Source: an uncultured Eubacteriaceae bacterium
Lineage (GTDB): Bacteria > Bacillota > Clostridia > Lachnospirales > CAG-274
DNA: 17,456 bases
Assembly (NCBI GenBank): GCA_947565475.1
Contig: CANOGI010000012.1
Location: 1 to 17,456 of the forward strand
Reading direction: 5' to 3'
Below the pieces are notes generated by a model. It did not search any database. It saw only the letters and a list, made by a program, of their open reading frames with translations, and had not been told where the DNA came from. Position 1 is the first letter of the stretch; each line of letters begins with the position of its first letter. Position numbers and translations under genes: made by a program. Positions 6,309 to 14,019 of this stretch are shown here, piece by piece.

Positions 6309-7118
6309 TTATATTAAAGTCCTATTAAGCCAATTCTCAAAACTTTCAGTCCATTTGTTTGTTCCCTCGACGTCCACGCATTTTACAATACCTAAACCGT
6401 GTCTACCTTTTGGGTAAACGTGAAGCTCAAAGGGAAGCCCCTTTTCATTTAACGCGAGAGCCATCTCAAGAGAGTTTCTTACGGGAACACTTTTATCCTC
6501 AAAAGTATGCCATATAAATACGGGAGGCATATCATCCCGCACGTGTTTCTCACAGGATAATTTTTCATAAAGGTCGGGATTTTTGCAGGCGATTCTTTCT
6601 TTTGAGCCTTGATGACAAAACTCATCGTCCATTGTGATAACGGGATAACACAGTATACAGGCGTTTGGTTTAGCGGAGGTTCTATCTATCTCATCTATGG
6701 GGGGAAATTCCTCTTCGTCAAAATATTCCGTCGCCAAACACGCCGCGTGAGCGCCTGCCGAAAATCCCATAATTCCGATTTTATCAGGATTTATATTAAA
6801 CTTATCAGAATGAAATCTTACATATTTCAATGCTCTTTTTACATCGACAACAGGAGCGGGATATGAGTAAGGCTCAACCCGGTAATTTACGACAAAAGCG
6901 CTTATTCCTCTCTCATTAAGCCATTTCGCTATAGGCTCTCCCTCGTGTTCAGCTCTGTGGGTATATCCTCCTCCGGGAACTATGACCACACAGGAATGAG
7001 GGGTTCCGCCGTCTATCGTATAAGCTGTTATTACGGGTGCGTTTAAATTTTCCACTGTGTTGTATTCCTCATTGAAAAAAGGGATTTCTCCATCCCAGAG
7101 ATTTATTTTTTTTATCAT
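6309..7118 (-). CDS. Alpha/beta-hydrolase fold esterase (BD-FAE / acetylesterase-like)
   Basis: A 269-residue soluble enzyme without signal peptide or membrane segment, so probably cytosolic. An oxyanion-hole segment, VPGGGYTHRAEHEG (residues 47-60), leads to the nucleophile elbow GFSAGAH with S120. The likely acid is D208 (FEDKSVPV) and the base H240 (KGRHGLG), completing a Ser-Asp-His triad. The layout resembles esterases that deacetylate sugars or xylan fragments; the substrate cannot be read from sequence. ATG 7118 follows AGGAGG by eight bases. It is the last gene of the minus-strand block, 147 bp after dusB, and the spacer holds a small GC-rich hairpin (7146-7168). No clean terminator was seen downstream. 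Confidence 0.85.
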   Translation of the reverse strand: MIKKINLWDGEIPFFNEEYNTVENLNAPVITAYTIDGGTPHSCVVIVPGGGYTHRAEHEGEPIAKWLNERGISAFVVNYRVEPYSYPAPVVDVKRALKYVRFHSDKFNINPDKIGIMGFSAGAHAACLATEYFDEEEFPPIDEIDRTSAKPNACILCYPVITMDDEFCHQGSKERIACKNPDLYEKLSCEKHVRDDMPPVFIWHTFEDKSVPVRNSLEMALALNEKGLPFELHVYPKGRHGLGIVKCVDVEGTNKWTESFENWLNRTLI

Positions 7119-7265
7119 TGTTAATCCTCCTGACGCTGTTTTACCGACGGGGCAAATGACCCGCCGTCATTACATAATTTTGAAAGAAGTTTGTTATTTG
7201 ATAAATTATAAAGAAACAATAAAAGAATAAACAAGTAAACTATACTTTATATATTACAAGATTTT

Positions 7266-8249
7266 TTATTGTCTCGTATTAAAAAGAGACTCAACAAAGT
7301 CAGACATCTCTTTTTGGGTTTTAGCTTTATTTATATGAAAACGGGCCTCGGCGCAATGGGGCATACCTTTTATATATTTTCCCAAATGACGGCGCATTTC
7401 ACGAACCCCTATATACTCTCCCTTATATTTTACGAGCATATGAAGATGTTTTAAAGCGAGGGTGAGTTTTTCATTGACTGTCGGTTCAGGGAGTATTTCA
7501 CCTGTATTTATATAATGAACCGCCCGCCTGAAAATCCATGGGTTTCCTTCGGCCCCTCTGCCTATCATTACAGCGTCGCAGCCTGTATAGTCAAAAAGGG
7601 CTTTGGCTTTTTCGGGGCTGTCAACGTCGCCGTTTCCTATAACGGGAATCCGGACTCGTTTTTTTACTTCTTTTATTATATCCCAATCCGCCTCACCGCT
7701 ATAATATTGTTCTCTCGTCCTCCCGTGAACGGCTACGGCCGCCGCTCCGTTTTTCTCCGCTATCTCGGCGATTTCAGGGGCGTTTATGGTAGTATTGTCA
7801 AATCCTTTTCTGAATTTTACGGTTACGGGTTTTTCAACGGCGGAAGATACGCTTTTTATAATTTTTCCTATAAGTTCGGGATTTTTCATAAGCGCTGAAC
7901 CTTCGTTATTTTTTACTATTTTCGGGGCGGGACACCCCATATTTATATCGATTATATCGGCGTGCTTTTCAACTTCTCTCGCCGTGTCCGCCAGAATTTT
8001 GGGGTCGCTTCCGAAAAGCTGTATCGCGCAGGGTCTTTCTTTTTCTGATATTTCAAGCATTTCTTTTGTGTTTTTATTGTTATGTGAAATTCCCTTAGCG
8101 CTTATCATTTCGGAGTAAACGAGCCCACAACCGTACTCCTTGCATATCATTCTGAACACAATGTCGGTTACACCCGCCATAGGCGCTAAGAATATATTGT
8201 TTTTAAGGGTTAAATTTCCTATATTCATCTTAGGTATTCTCACTTTCAT
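7266..8249 (-). CDS. dusB: tRNA-dihydrouridine synthase
   Basis: FMN enzyme that reduces specific uridines in tRNA to dihydrouridine using NADPH. The 327-residue TIM-barrel protein has LAPMAGVTD at 21-29 and the catalytic Cys C106 in DINMGCPAPK. The FMN and substrate residues K145 (VKFRKG) and H175 (AVHGRTREQYYSG) are present, with GNGD at 205-208, IGRGAEGNPW at 229-238 and the C-terminal helical RNA-binding part (MRRHLGKY, 285-292). Members at this length are usually named DusB. ATG 8249 lies nine bases after the previous stop and has no clear ribosome site, suggesting translational coupling. Met8 (8228), which aligns better with short-start relatives, is a possible alternative. Confidence 0.93.
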   Translation of the reverse strand: MKVRIPKMNIGNLTLKNNIFLAPMAGVTDIVFRMICKEYGCGLVYSEMISAKGISHNNKNTKEMLEISEKERPCAIQLFGSDPKILADTAREVEKHADIIDINMGCPAPKIVKNNEGSALMKNPELIGKIIKSVSSAVEKPVTVKFRKGFDNTTINAPEIAEIAEKNGAAAVAVHGRTREQYYSGEADWDIIKEVKKRVRIPVIGNGDVDSPEKAKALFDYTGCDAVMIGRGAEGNPWIFRRAVHYINTGEILPEPTVNEKLTLALKHLHMLVKYKGEYIGVREMRRHLGKYIKGMPHCAEARFHINKAKTQKEMSDFVESLFNTRQ

Positions 8250-8258
8250 TAGAGAAAC

Positions 8259-8576
8259 TTATTTATTATGAGTTACTTTAAACCATAAGTTAAGAGAGTC
8301 TAAAAGCTCAGATTTTTCTTTTTTTATTTTTTCAGTTTCCAGTTTAGCTCCTATCTCGTCAAAATCAAAATCGTTTTCCACGCTTGATGTCTCGATATAT
8401 ATATCCCCGTTTTCATAAAAGCCAAGAGTAAATATACAGTGGAGTTTCTCAGCCATTGAGGCGACAAGTGCTTTTATTTCCTCTTTTATTTGGGAGGGAA
8501 GATTTTTCTCCATATCAGGATTTATATAATACTTTTTGTTATAGCACGACGCCGCGCTTAATACAATTTTTTTCAT
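8259..8576 (-). CDS. Small conserved protein, DUF6145-like
   Basis: A 105-residue acidic/lysine-rich soluble protein. The start is placed at ATG 8576 because AAGGAAA lies seven bases upstream. An ATG 48 bases further upstream is in frame but has no ribosome site. Recognisable blocks are VLSAASCYNKKYYINP at the N-terminus, a central ITLxF-like strand (CIFTLGFYENGDIYIET) and a C-terminal helix (EKSELLDSLNLWFKV). By memory these resemble the clostridial DUF6145 family; I could not check. There is no catalytic motif and the function is unknown. It is separated from dusB by only nine bases, so the two are surely co-expressed. Confidence 0.72.
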   Translation of the reverse strand: MKKIVLSAASCYNKKYYINPDMEKNLPSQIKEEIKALVASMAEKLHCIFTLGFYENGDIYIETSSVENDFDFDEIGAKLETEKIKKEKSELLDSLNLWFKVTHNK

Positions 8577-8687
8577 AAGCTGATTTCCTTTTTTTATTTG
8601 TGAAGTTGTCTTTATATAAAGCAAATAGTTATTTTTTTTGTGCTGATTTTTAGTAAAATGATATATGACTTATATAGGGGAGTAAGG

Positions 8688-8799
8688 GTTTAATAGACAG
8701 AGGAAGTTCCCTGCTTTTTAAGCGGGGGTACTTACTCTTGCATTCAAGGGGAGTGCAATCTCACTCTAAATACAAAGGCGAATTCTTTCGCCGTAGGTT
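8688..8799 (+). mobile_element. Small hairpin-ended repeat, IS200/IS605-like non-autonomous element (copy 2)
   Basis: A shorter relative of 6147-6302, on the same strand. It again begins after TTTAA (8689-8693). The left hairpin is AGAGGAAGT (8699-8707) with ACTTACTCT (8730-8738), around TTCCC/GGGGG and the shared CTTTTTAAGC. The right hairpin is GGCGAA with TTCGCC (8778-8792), then GTAGGTT. The hairpin sequences differ from copy 1 but keep pairing: GGCGAA pairs with TTCGCC here and with TTCGTC, a G.U pair, there. It lies between the birA 3' end and the DUF6145-like gene, in that gene's upstream region. Confidence 0.55.
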
Positions 8800-8803
8800 G
8801 CAA

Positions 8804-8825
8804 AAATTTTTGTTATACAAAAATT
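8804..8825 (-). terminator. Possible weak terminator after birA
   Basis: AATTTTTGT (8817-8825 read on the minus strand) and its perfect complement (8805-8813) form a 9-bp AT-rich hairpin with a 3-nt loop, continuing into TTTTGC. It lies 24-45 bp after the birA stop. There is little GC, so termination would be inefficient. Confidence 0.35.
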
Positions 8826-8848
8826 CAAATAGTTTTGACAACACTATG

Positions 8849-9829
8849 TTATATATATTTCCCGTCCTGAAGCCTTACGGAAAATTCTCCGGAAACAAAA
8901 GAAAGAGCGTCAGTATTCTCATTTTTCACAATAAGCTCGCCTTTTTGGGATATTCCAACGGCGATTCCTGAAATATCTTTAACTTTTGAAACGGCTTTTA
9001 CATTTTTTCCGATATTAAGGCAAAGGCTTTCGTATTTTTCGATAAATCCTTTAAAACCGCTTGTCCGTATAAATTCATAGTAATTTTTCTCAAGCTCGTT
9101 AAGTATGGCGTTTAAAATATCGGTTCTCTTAAAAATTCTGCCGGTTTCCATAAAAAGAGACGTGGCTCTTTCTTTAAGTTCATCGTCAAAAGATGATTGA
9201 TTTATATTTACGCCTATTCCTATTACGACGTAGCTTATTTTTTCTATCTCACAGCTTATCTCTGTCAAAATTCCAACGGCTTTTTTACCATTTATTATTA
9301 TATCGTTAGGCCATTTTACATAAGCGGGTACGCCGATTTTTCTGAAAGCCTCGCACACCGATAACCCTGTTATCAGCGTTAAAGGAGTTATGTCGGTAGG
9401 AATTAAAGGTGGTTTTAACACAATGGAAAAGGCGAGAGCTGAATTTTGTGAGTGACTCCAGCTGTTTCCAAGTCTGCCTTTTCCTTTAGTCTGCCTTTTT
9501 GCCGTTATAAGAAAGCCCTCGGGAATATTGTTTTGGGCCTGACGTTTCGCTTCCTCATTTGTTGAGTCTGTCTCTTCTAAGCATAAAAAATTTTTACCGA
9601 AAGTCTCTGTTGTGAGAGAGTTTTTTATCTCATAATCGTTTAAAACATCTGAAGAGCCGTTTAGAAAATATCCTTTTTTTGTTACGGATGTTATATCATA
9701 GCCGAGCTCTTTAAGTTTTAGTATGTTCTTCCATACGGCGCTTCTGGATATATTGAAAATTTTCCCGATTTCCTCGCCTGAGACAAATGTATCATTCGCT
9801 TTTAACAATTCCAAAATTTTGTAGTTCAT
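8849..9829 (-). CDS. birA: Bifunctional biotin-protein ligase / biotin repressor
   Basis: Activates biotin with ATP and attaches it to biotin carboxyl carrier domains. The N-terminal winged helix (about residues 1-58, FNISRSAVWKNILKLKELGY) indicates it also represses biotin genes. The 326-residue length matches full bifunctional BirA. The ligase domain contains TDSTN (87-91), the biotinyl-AMP loop KGKGRLGNSW (115-124), KWPNDI (172-177, with the catalytic Lys after it in the NGKKAVGIL segment), GIGVN (204-208) and a C-terminal SH3-like domain ending in GEFSVR. ATG 9829 follows AAAGGAAA. No biotin synthesis gene is nearby. Downstream on the strand is the repeat element and then the DUF6145-dusB pair. 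Confidence 0.95.
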   Translation of the reverse strand: MNYKILELLKANDTFVSGEEIGKIFNISRSAVWKNILKLKELGYDITSVTKKGYFLNGSSDVLNDYEIKNSLTTETFGKNFLCLEETDSTNEEAKRQAQNNIPEGFLITAKRQTKGKGRLGNSWSHSQNSALAFSIVLKPPLIPTDITPLTLITGLSVCEAFRKIGVPAYVKWPNDIIINGKKAVGILTEISCEIEKISYVVIGIGVNINQSSFDDELKERATSLFMETGRIFKRTDILNAILNELEKNYYEFIRTSGFKGFIEKYESLCLNIGKNVKAVSKVKDISGIAVGISQKGELIVKNENTDALSFVSGEFSVRLQDGKYI

Positions 9830-9870
9830 AAGGTTTCCTTTTATTTATAAGTTTATTATAAATTTAAATT

Positions 9871-10365
9871 TTATTTGCTCTTATTTTTATTTGTTTTAAA
9901 CATATCAGCCACGTCTTTTCCGCTGGGGCCCTCTTTCTTTGGAGCGGGAGCGTAGCCGTTTCCGACGAACTTATCAATGAACACGGAGGTTATCTCAAAA
10001 TCATCTGAGCTATTTGTTTTTAATTTTTCCATAAGCTTTTCTTTTACTTTTTCTTTTACGTAATCGGTCCCGTCAGGACCTGATAAATTTTCCTCTCCTA
10101 TATCGTTTAAAGCTTCGGAAACAAGTTCTTTGTATTCCTCGTCGCTTATTTTCTTTAATTTATCAACATTGCCCTCAAAACTCATTTTAGCTGTGTAATA
10201 CATAGGGTTTTCCGTTCCTACGGAAACGGTGACCTCGGGCTTATCTATTATGGTCATTTCGTCTTTAAGCATAGGAAGAACCATAAAAGCTCCTGTCAAA
10301 AGAATTAAAACGACTATTATAATAGCGATAATTCCAGAATAATCTTTTCTTTTATTTTTGGCCAT
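9871..10365 (-). CDS. Single-pass membrane protein, FliL-like
   Basis: A 164-residue protein with a short basic N-terminus (MAKNKRKDYS), one membrane helix (about 11-31) and an extracytoplasmic domain. The start at ATG 10365 follows GGAG by about eight bases; an ATG five codons earlier lacks a ribosome site. The outer domain has the FliL pattern: a strand (VTVSVGTENPMYYTAKMSF), helices (DEEYKELVSEALNDIGEENLSG, then DYVKEKVKEKLMEKL) and a final strand (FEITSVFIDKF) like the FliL C-terminus. A Pro/Lys-rich tail follows (139-164). FliL stabilises flagellar stators, but no motility gene is in view. It may be a FliL-fold protein with another job. It lies between hslO and birA, 41 bp from birA. Confidence 0.6.
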   Translation of the reverse strand: MAKNKRKDYSGIIAIIIVVLILLTGAFMVLPMLKDEMTIIDKPEVTVSVGTENPMYYTAKMSFEGNVDKLKKISDEEYKELVSEALNDIGEENLSGPDGTDYVKEKVKEKLMEKLKTNSSDDFEITSVFIDKFVGNGYAPAPKKEGPSGKDVADMFKTNKNKSK

Positions 10366-10486
10366 TATTATCAACTCCATTTTTACTTTAAAATATTTTT
10401 ATTTTAACCGGCTTGAGGAAAAGGTTTTGGCGCCTTTAACATTTGTATTTAGTATACTTAAACATTTTTAAATTTTTATTTTCTGG

Positions 10487-11362
10487 TTACTCAACTAAAT
10501 CTCTAAGCTTTTTTAAATAATCCTCGTCGAACTCGTAGTCGGTATTACAAAAATGACAATGAAGCACGGCTTTTTTGTCATTTTCGATAATATCGTCAAG
10601 TTCCGCTTTTCCCACGCTTAAAAGGGCTTTTTCAACCCTTTCTTTTGAACATCCGCAGTGAAAGCTTACGGGGATTTTATCAAGTATATTAAGATTAAAA
10701 TTTCCTAAAAGGTCATTTAAAATATCAGAAGGTTCATAACCTGCCTCAAACATAGCGGTTATTGATTTCATTTCCTGTATTTTTTTTTCTATTTCGGAAA
10801 TAACCTCATCGTCTGCGTCTGGCATAATTTGTATTATAAAACCTCCCGCCTGTTTTACAGTATAGTCTCTGTCAACAAGAACTCCTAAGGCAACCGCCGA
10901 CGGAATCTGCTCGGAGGTGGCGAAGTAATAAGTCAAGTCCTCGGCTATCTCTCCCGAGACAAGAGGAATTTGCCCGACATAAGGCTCTTTTAAACCTAAA
11001 TCTTTTATTACGGTAAAGCTTCCGTCGCCCAAAGCTCCCGATACGTCAAGCTTTCCGTTTGGTTTTAAAGGAATATCGACTAAATTATTAAAACAATAAC
11101 CCTTTACTTCAACTTTATTATTCGCTGTGACTATTATTCCTCCGCCGGGACCGTTTCCCTTTATGTTTATTGTCAATATGTCTTTATCATCTTTTAGCAT
11201 ACAGCCCATAAGCGAGCCCGCTGTTAACGTTCTACCTAAGGCCGCCGTCATCACGGGTGAAGTTTTATGGGTTAAAAATGATGTGTTTACCGTTTCTTTT
11301 GTTTTAGCGGCAAACGCTCTCACGCTTCCGTTTCCGGCGGTCGCTCTTAAAATGTAATCCAT
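10487..11362 (-). CDS. hslO: Redox-regulated chaperone Hsp33
   Basis: Cytosolic holdase chaperone activated by oxidation and heat. I start it at ATG 11362, ten bases after AGGAGA; this gives 291 residues, typical for the family. The frame is open for 31 more codons upstream, but that part overlaps the promoter and has no ribosome site. The N-terminal chaperone domain (about 1-180; GNGPGGGIIVTAN, GQIPLVSGEIAEDLTYYF, SEQIPSAVALGVLV) is followed by a linker and the C-terminal zinc redox switch, C236-x-C238 (FHCGCS) and C269-x-x-C272 (HCHFC). All four cysteines are present, so redox control should work. It has its own good promoter. Confidence 0.96.
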   Translation of the reverse strand: MDYILRATAGNGSVRAFAAKTKETVNTSFLTHKTSPVMTAALGRTLTAGSLMGCMLKDDKDILTINIKGNGPGGGIIVTANNKVEVKGYCFNNLVDIPLKPNGKLDVSGALGDGSFTVIKDLGLKEPYVGQIPLVSGEIAEDLTYYFATSEQIPSAVALGVLVDRDYTVKQAGGFIIQIMPDADDEVISEIEKKIQEMKSITAMFEAGYEPSDILNDLLGNFNLNILDKIPVSFHCGCSKERVEKALLSVGKAELDDIIENDKKAVLHCHFCNTDYEFDEDYLKKLRDLVE

Positions 11363-11405
11363 TTTATTTTCATCTCCTATTGTTATATCTTTTTGTATGA
11401 GGAAG

Positions 11406-11434
11406 AATATAACAGATAATATTTTTATCGTCAA
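11406..11434 (-). promoter_or_regulatory. Sigma-A promoter for hslO
   Basis: On the minus strand, TTGACG (11434-11429), a 17-bp spacer, then TATATT (11411-11406) preceded by TGT, an extended -10. A start near 11399 gives a 5' UTR of about 37 nt before ATG 11362. It separates the hslO transcription unit from the methyltransferase upstream. Confidence 0.72.
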
Positions 11435-11524
11435 GACAAAACGTCGGGAAAACATTTTGTTTTTCGCTTAATTATAAATATCTTTTGTCCGGCGAGTTCC
11501 CGCTCAGCGTATAGACGCGATAAA

Positions 11525-12280
11525 TTATTTTTGTTTTTCTCTCGCCACGAAAAATATTCTCTCGCTGTCTTCTTTCGGCGGTGAAAATGTCATTTCGTCA
11601 AACACCGCCAAAAACTCAAGTCCGGATTTCTCAATAACTCTTTTTATTTCCAAAACCGTATACCCTTTTTCGTAATGTTCTTCCTCAAACCGTTCATAAA
11701 GTCCTGTTTTCTCATCTTTTATAAAAAAATTAGTGTAATACTCGTTTATACTCTCATTTTCGTCAAAGTAATTTTCCCATGTGCAGGCGGAAAACTCATC
11801 TGTTTGAGAAAAGCTATTTTGTCCTAAAATATTTTTAAATTTATATATGGTGTTAAGGTCGAATATGAATAAGCCTTTAGGTTCAAGATAGTTATTTACA
11901 AGTTTAAAGACTTTTAACAGGTCGTCATATTCCGTTATATAATTTATACTGTCGCAGAGGCTTATAATACAGTCGACTGTTCCATACAGCTCAAAATATC
12001 TCATATCTTGATTTAAATATAAAATATCGGTTTTATTTTTTCCCGCTTTCTCTCTCGCCTTTGAAAGCATATTTTCGGAGGAGTCTATCCCTATCATGTC
12101 ATATCCCATATCGGCAAGCCTCTGCGTTATATTTCCCGTTCCGCAACCAAGCTCGGCGATAAGTTTTGGCGAGAGAGCGTATTTTTCCCAGATTTCTTTT
12201 ATATAGTTTACCCAGTCGTCATAAGGTGTGTCCGACATAAATTTATCGTATACTTTTGAAAAACTATCATAAGCCGCCAT
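11525..12280 (-). CDS. SAM-dependent methyltransferase, class I
   Basis: A 251-residue soluble protein with a Rossmann-like methyltransferase fold. Motif I is AELGCGTGN (42-50), the acidic ribose-binding residue is D66 (GIDSSENML), and a motif IV-like segment is CIISLCDSINYI (104-115). The N-terminus (YDSFSKVYDKFMSDTPYDDW) is typical of an uncharacterised Firmicutes methyltransferase group. The substrate is unknown. ATG 12280 follows AGGAGAG at good spacing. It lies 49 bp after the YdcF-like gene on the same strand, so the two are probably co-transcribed, and upstream of hslO with a 162-bp gap. Confidence 0.88.
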   Translation of the reverse strand: MAAYDSFSKVYDKFMSDTPYDDWVNYIKEIWEKYALSPKLIAELGCGTGNITQRLADMGYDMIGIDSSENMLSKAREKAGKNKTDILYLNQDMRYFELYGTVDCIISLCDSINYITEYDDLLKVFKLVNNYLEPKGLFIFDLNTIYKFKNILGQNSFSQTDEFSACTWENYFDENESINEYYTNFFIKDEKTGLYERFEEEHYEKGYTVLEIKRVIEKSGLEFLAVFDEMTFSPPKEDSERIFFVAREKQK

Positions 12281-12329
12281 TATTCTCTCTCCTGATTTGT
12301 TTTTATATTGTGAGATTGCCGATTATAAT

Positions 12330-13091
12330 TTATATTCCTAATACCCACAGTTTTATAACCGCCAGGCTTTCCCTTAAATATGACGGGATGGCGGATTTCC
12401 ATTCGTCAGGGGCGTAAAAGCAGGATACGTTTATTCCCGCGTTTTTGGCGAGATTATAAGCCCTGTAACAATGAAATCTGTTTGTTATAAACGCTGTTTT
12501 GTAATTGGGATTTTTATTTTTAAAATAATTATCGAGTATTTTTTTGGAATTTACAAAATTCTCATAAGTGGAGCTTGAGGCAGGTTCCTCAAGTATTTTT
12601 TCCTCACTCACGCCGTTATCAATAAGATATTTTTTCATGGCGTACGCCTCCGTTACTTCCTCGGTAAAACCTTGTCCGCCACTTACCACTATTACGGCGT
12701 CAGGGTTTTCTTTTGAGTATTCGATGCATGAGTTTAAACGTTCTCTTAATGTATCGGAAACTTCTGAGCCGTTAAGCCCGCATCCTAATACTATTACCGC
12801 GTCTTCTTTTTTATCGGAGACAGGGACACCATAAGAAAAGGTTATAAAAATTACAAGCGAAAGCGTTATTAAGATACCGACTGCCACGGCTATTTTTAAA
12901 AAAGTTATAAATTTATTGTGAATATTTTTTCTATCACAAAAATAAAAAAACGCTAAAACCACGCCTATCATTAATACCATGAGATTTCCCACTTGATAAC
13001 CGCCGAAAATAAACAAGCCTATTCCGTATAACAAAAATATAACCATTACAATGTTATAAAATGTGAATTTGAAATTTTTTGCCATAAACAT
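12330..13091 (-). CDS. YdcF/SanA/ElyC-type membrane protein (DUF218)
   Basis: A 253-residue protein with three predicted membrane helices (about residues 9-30, 34-51 and 62-86), then a DUF218 domain (about 96-245). Diagnostic segments are AVIVLGCGLNG (98-108), DTLRERL (113-119), VVSGGQG with TEAYAM (135-152), and TYENF (175-179). Relatives act at the cell surface and affect envelope or peptidoglycan-precursor homeostasis (ElyC, SanA); the exact role here is not known. ATG 13091 has GGAG four bases upstream. The ATG two codons later (13085) has better spacing and may be the true start. MITE-like copy B lies about 99 bp upstream in the same relative orientation as copy A has to pepP. Confidence 0.86.
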   Translation of the reverse strand: MFMAKNFKFTFYNIVMVIFLLYGIGLFIFGGYQVGNLMVLMIGVVLAFFYFCDRKNIHNKFITFLKIAVAVGILITLSLVIFITFSYGVPVSDKKEDAVIVLGCGLNGSEVSDTLRERLNSCIEYSKENPDAVIVVSGGQGFTEEVTEAYAMKKYLIDNGVSEEKILEEPASSSTYENFVNSKKILDNYFKNKNPNYKTAFITNRFHCYRAYNLAKNAGINVSCFYAPDEWKSAIPSYLRESLAVIKLWVLGI

Positions 13092-13189
13092 AATTCTCCA
13101 ATAAATAAATTTTTTATATTTTAAACATTTTTCAAAACTTTACGGCGGTTTGGCAGAAATTAAAAAAATTACTTTGTAAAAACTTCTAA

Positions 13190-13408
13190 GAAAGCACTAC
13201 ACAAAGAGAAAATAAAAATAATTTTACGAAAAAATACGCTTCTAACGAAAAAGCGTTTTCGTCTAAGTGGAAAAATCCCACACTTATGTTAAATAGGTGC
13301 CGCAAAGATGCGCGGGCGGATTTTAGCCGACTTTTGTGCGGCAAAAGCGCTGACTATTCGCCCGCTTTCGCTAAAATTATTTTTATTTTTAATTTGTCGG
13401 TGTTTCCC
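13190..13408 (-). mobile_element. MITE-like dispersed repeat, copy B
   Basis: A 219-bp element that is the reverse complement of copy A (3004-3226), with similarity along the full length and scattered substitutions. Shared blocks include AAAAATAATTTTAGCGAAAG, GTCGGCTAAAA, CATCTTTGCGG and TTAGAAGCGTAT (read on the minus strand). TAA lies immediately outside both ends (13187-13189 and 13409-13411), consistent with a 3-bp target duplication. As in copy A there is no coding capacity. It sits upstream of the YdcF-like gene. Confidence 0.7.
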
Positions 13409-13411
13409 TAA

Positions 13412-13974
13412 ATGACTTTTTAGCGTTTTTAACATCTAAAAAATAAGGTGATTTTCGCTAAGCTATTAAAGAAAACAAGTTTTATTTAATAGAATTGCCG
13501 TAATTGTGTGGTTTCAAAAAAATATATTACTTAATATTGGAACTTATATTTTATTATACTAAATAATTTTATAAAAAACAAGCGTTTCATTTGTTATGAT
13601 TTGATTTGTTTCCTTAAGTTTATTAACTATAAGTTTTTTGTTATGGGGGGCTGTGAAAAAATAAAATTTATTTTCCCCAATCCCAAAGCTTATTACGAGT
13701 GTAAAAAAATTATAAAACTATTCATAAATAAATACCTCTGTTCGTTTTCATACAAAATATATTTTGTGTTTTTATAAAAGCTATTAAAAAACCACAAATT
13801 TTGTTTTTAAATATTACATAATTTATAGATTTTTTTATTTTAAAATTATATCACATTTATTGTGGTTCAGAAAAACTTTTAAATGGCGTTTGGCGTTAAT
13901 TTGGAAATTTAGAAAAAGTCTGATAATTTTTCATATTTTATAAAAAAAGCCTACAAATTTTAATGAATATGTGG
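13412..13974. other. AT-rich gene-free spacer between divergent genes
   Basis: No gene is visible on either strand. It contains a perfect 16-bp palindrome, ACAAAATATATTTTGT (13752-13767), a short direct repeat (AAGCTATTAAA at about 13464 and 13780) and an imperfect hairpin with GGGG/CCCC arms around an AT-rich centre (about 13646-13678). None has an obvious function. Confidence 0.5.
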
Positions 13975-13980
13975 TAAAAT
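13952..13980 (+). promoter_or_regulatory. Possible transaldolase promoter
   Basis: A plausible -10 box TAAAAT (13975-13980) sits 40 bp before the start codon. The -35 position holds TACAAA (13952-13957, spacer 17), a poor match to TTGACA. Weak evidence. Confidence 0.35.
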
Positions 13981-14019
13981 TTATTTGTAACAAAAATATA
14001 TCGGATAGGAGAGATTTTT

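Noticed and set aside
11363..11455. 31-residue N-terminal extension of HslO resembling a membrane helix
   Set aside because: It overlaps a strong extended -10 promoter and has no ribosome site; the shorter form has the standard 291 residues.
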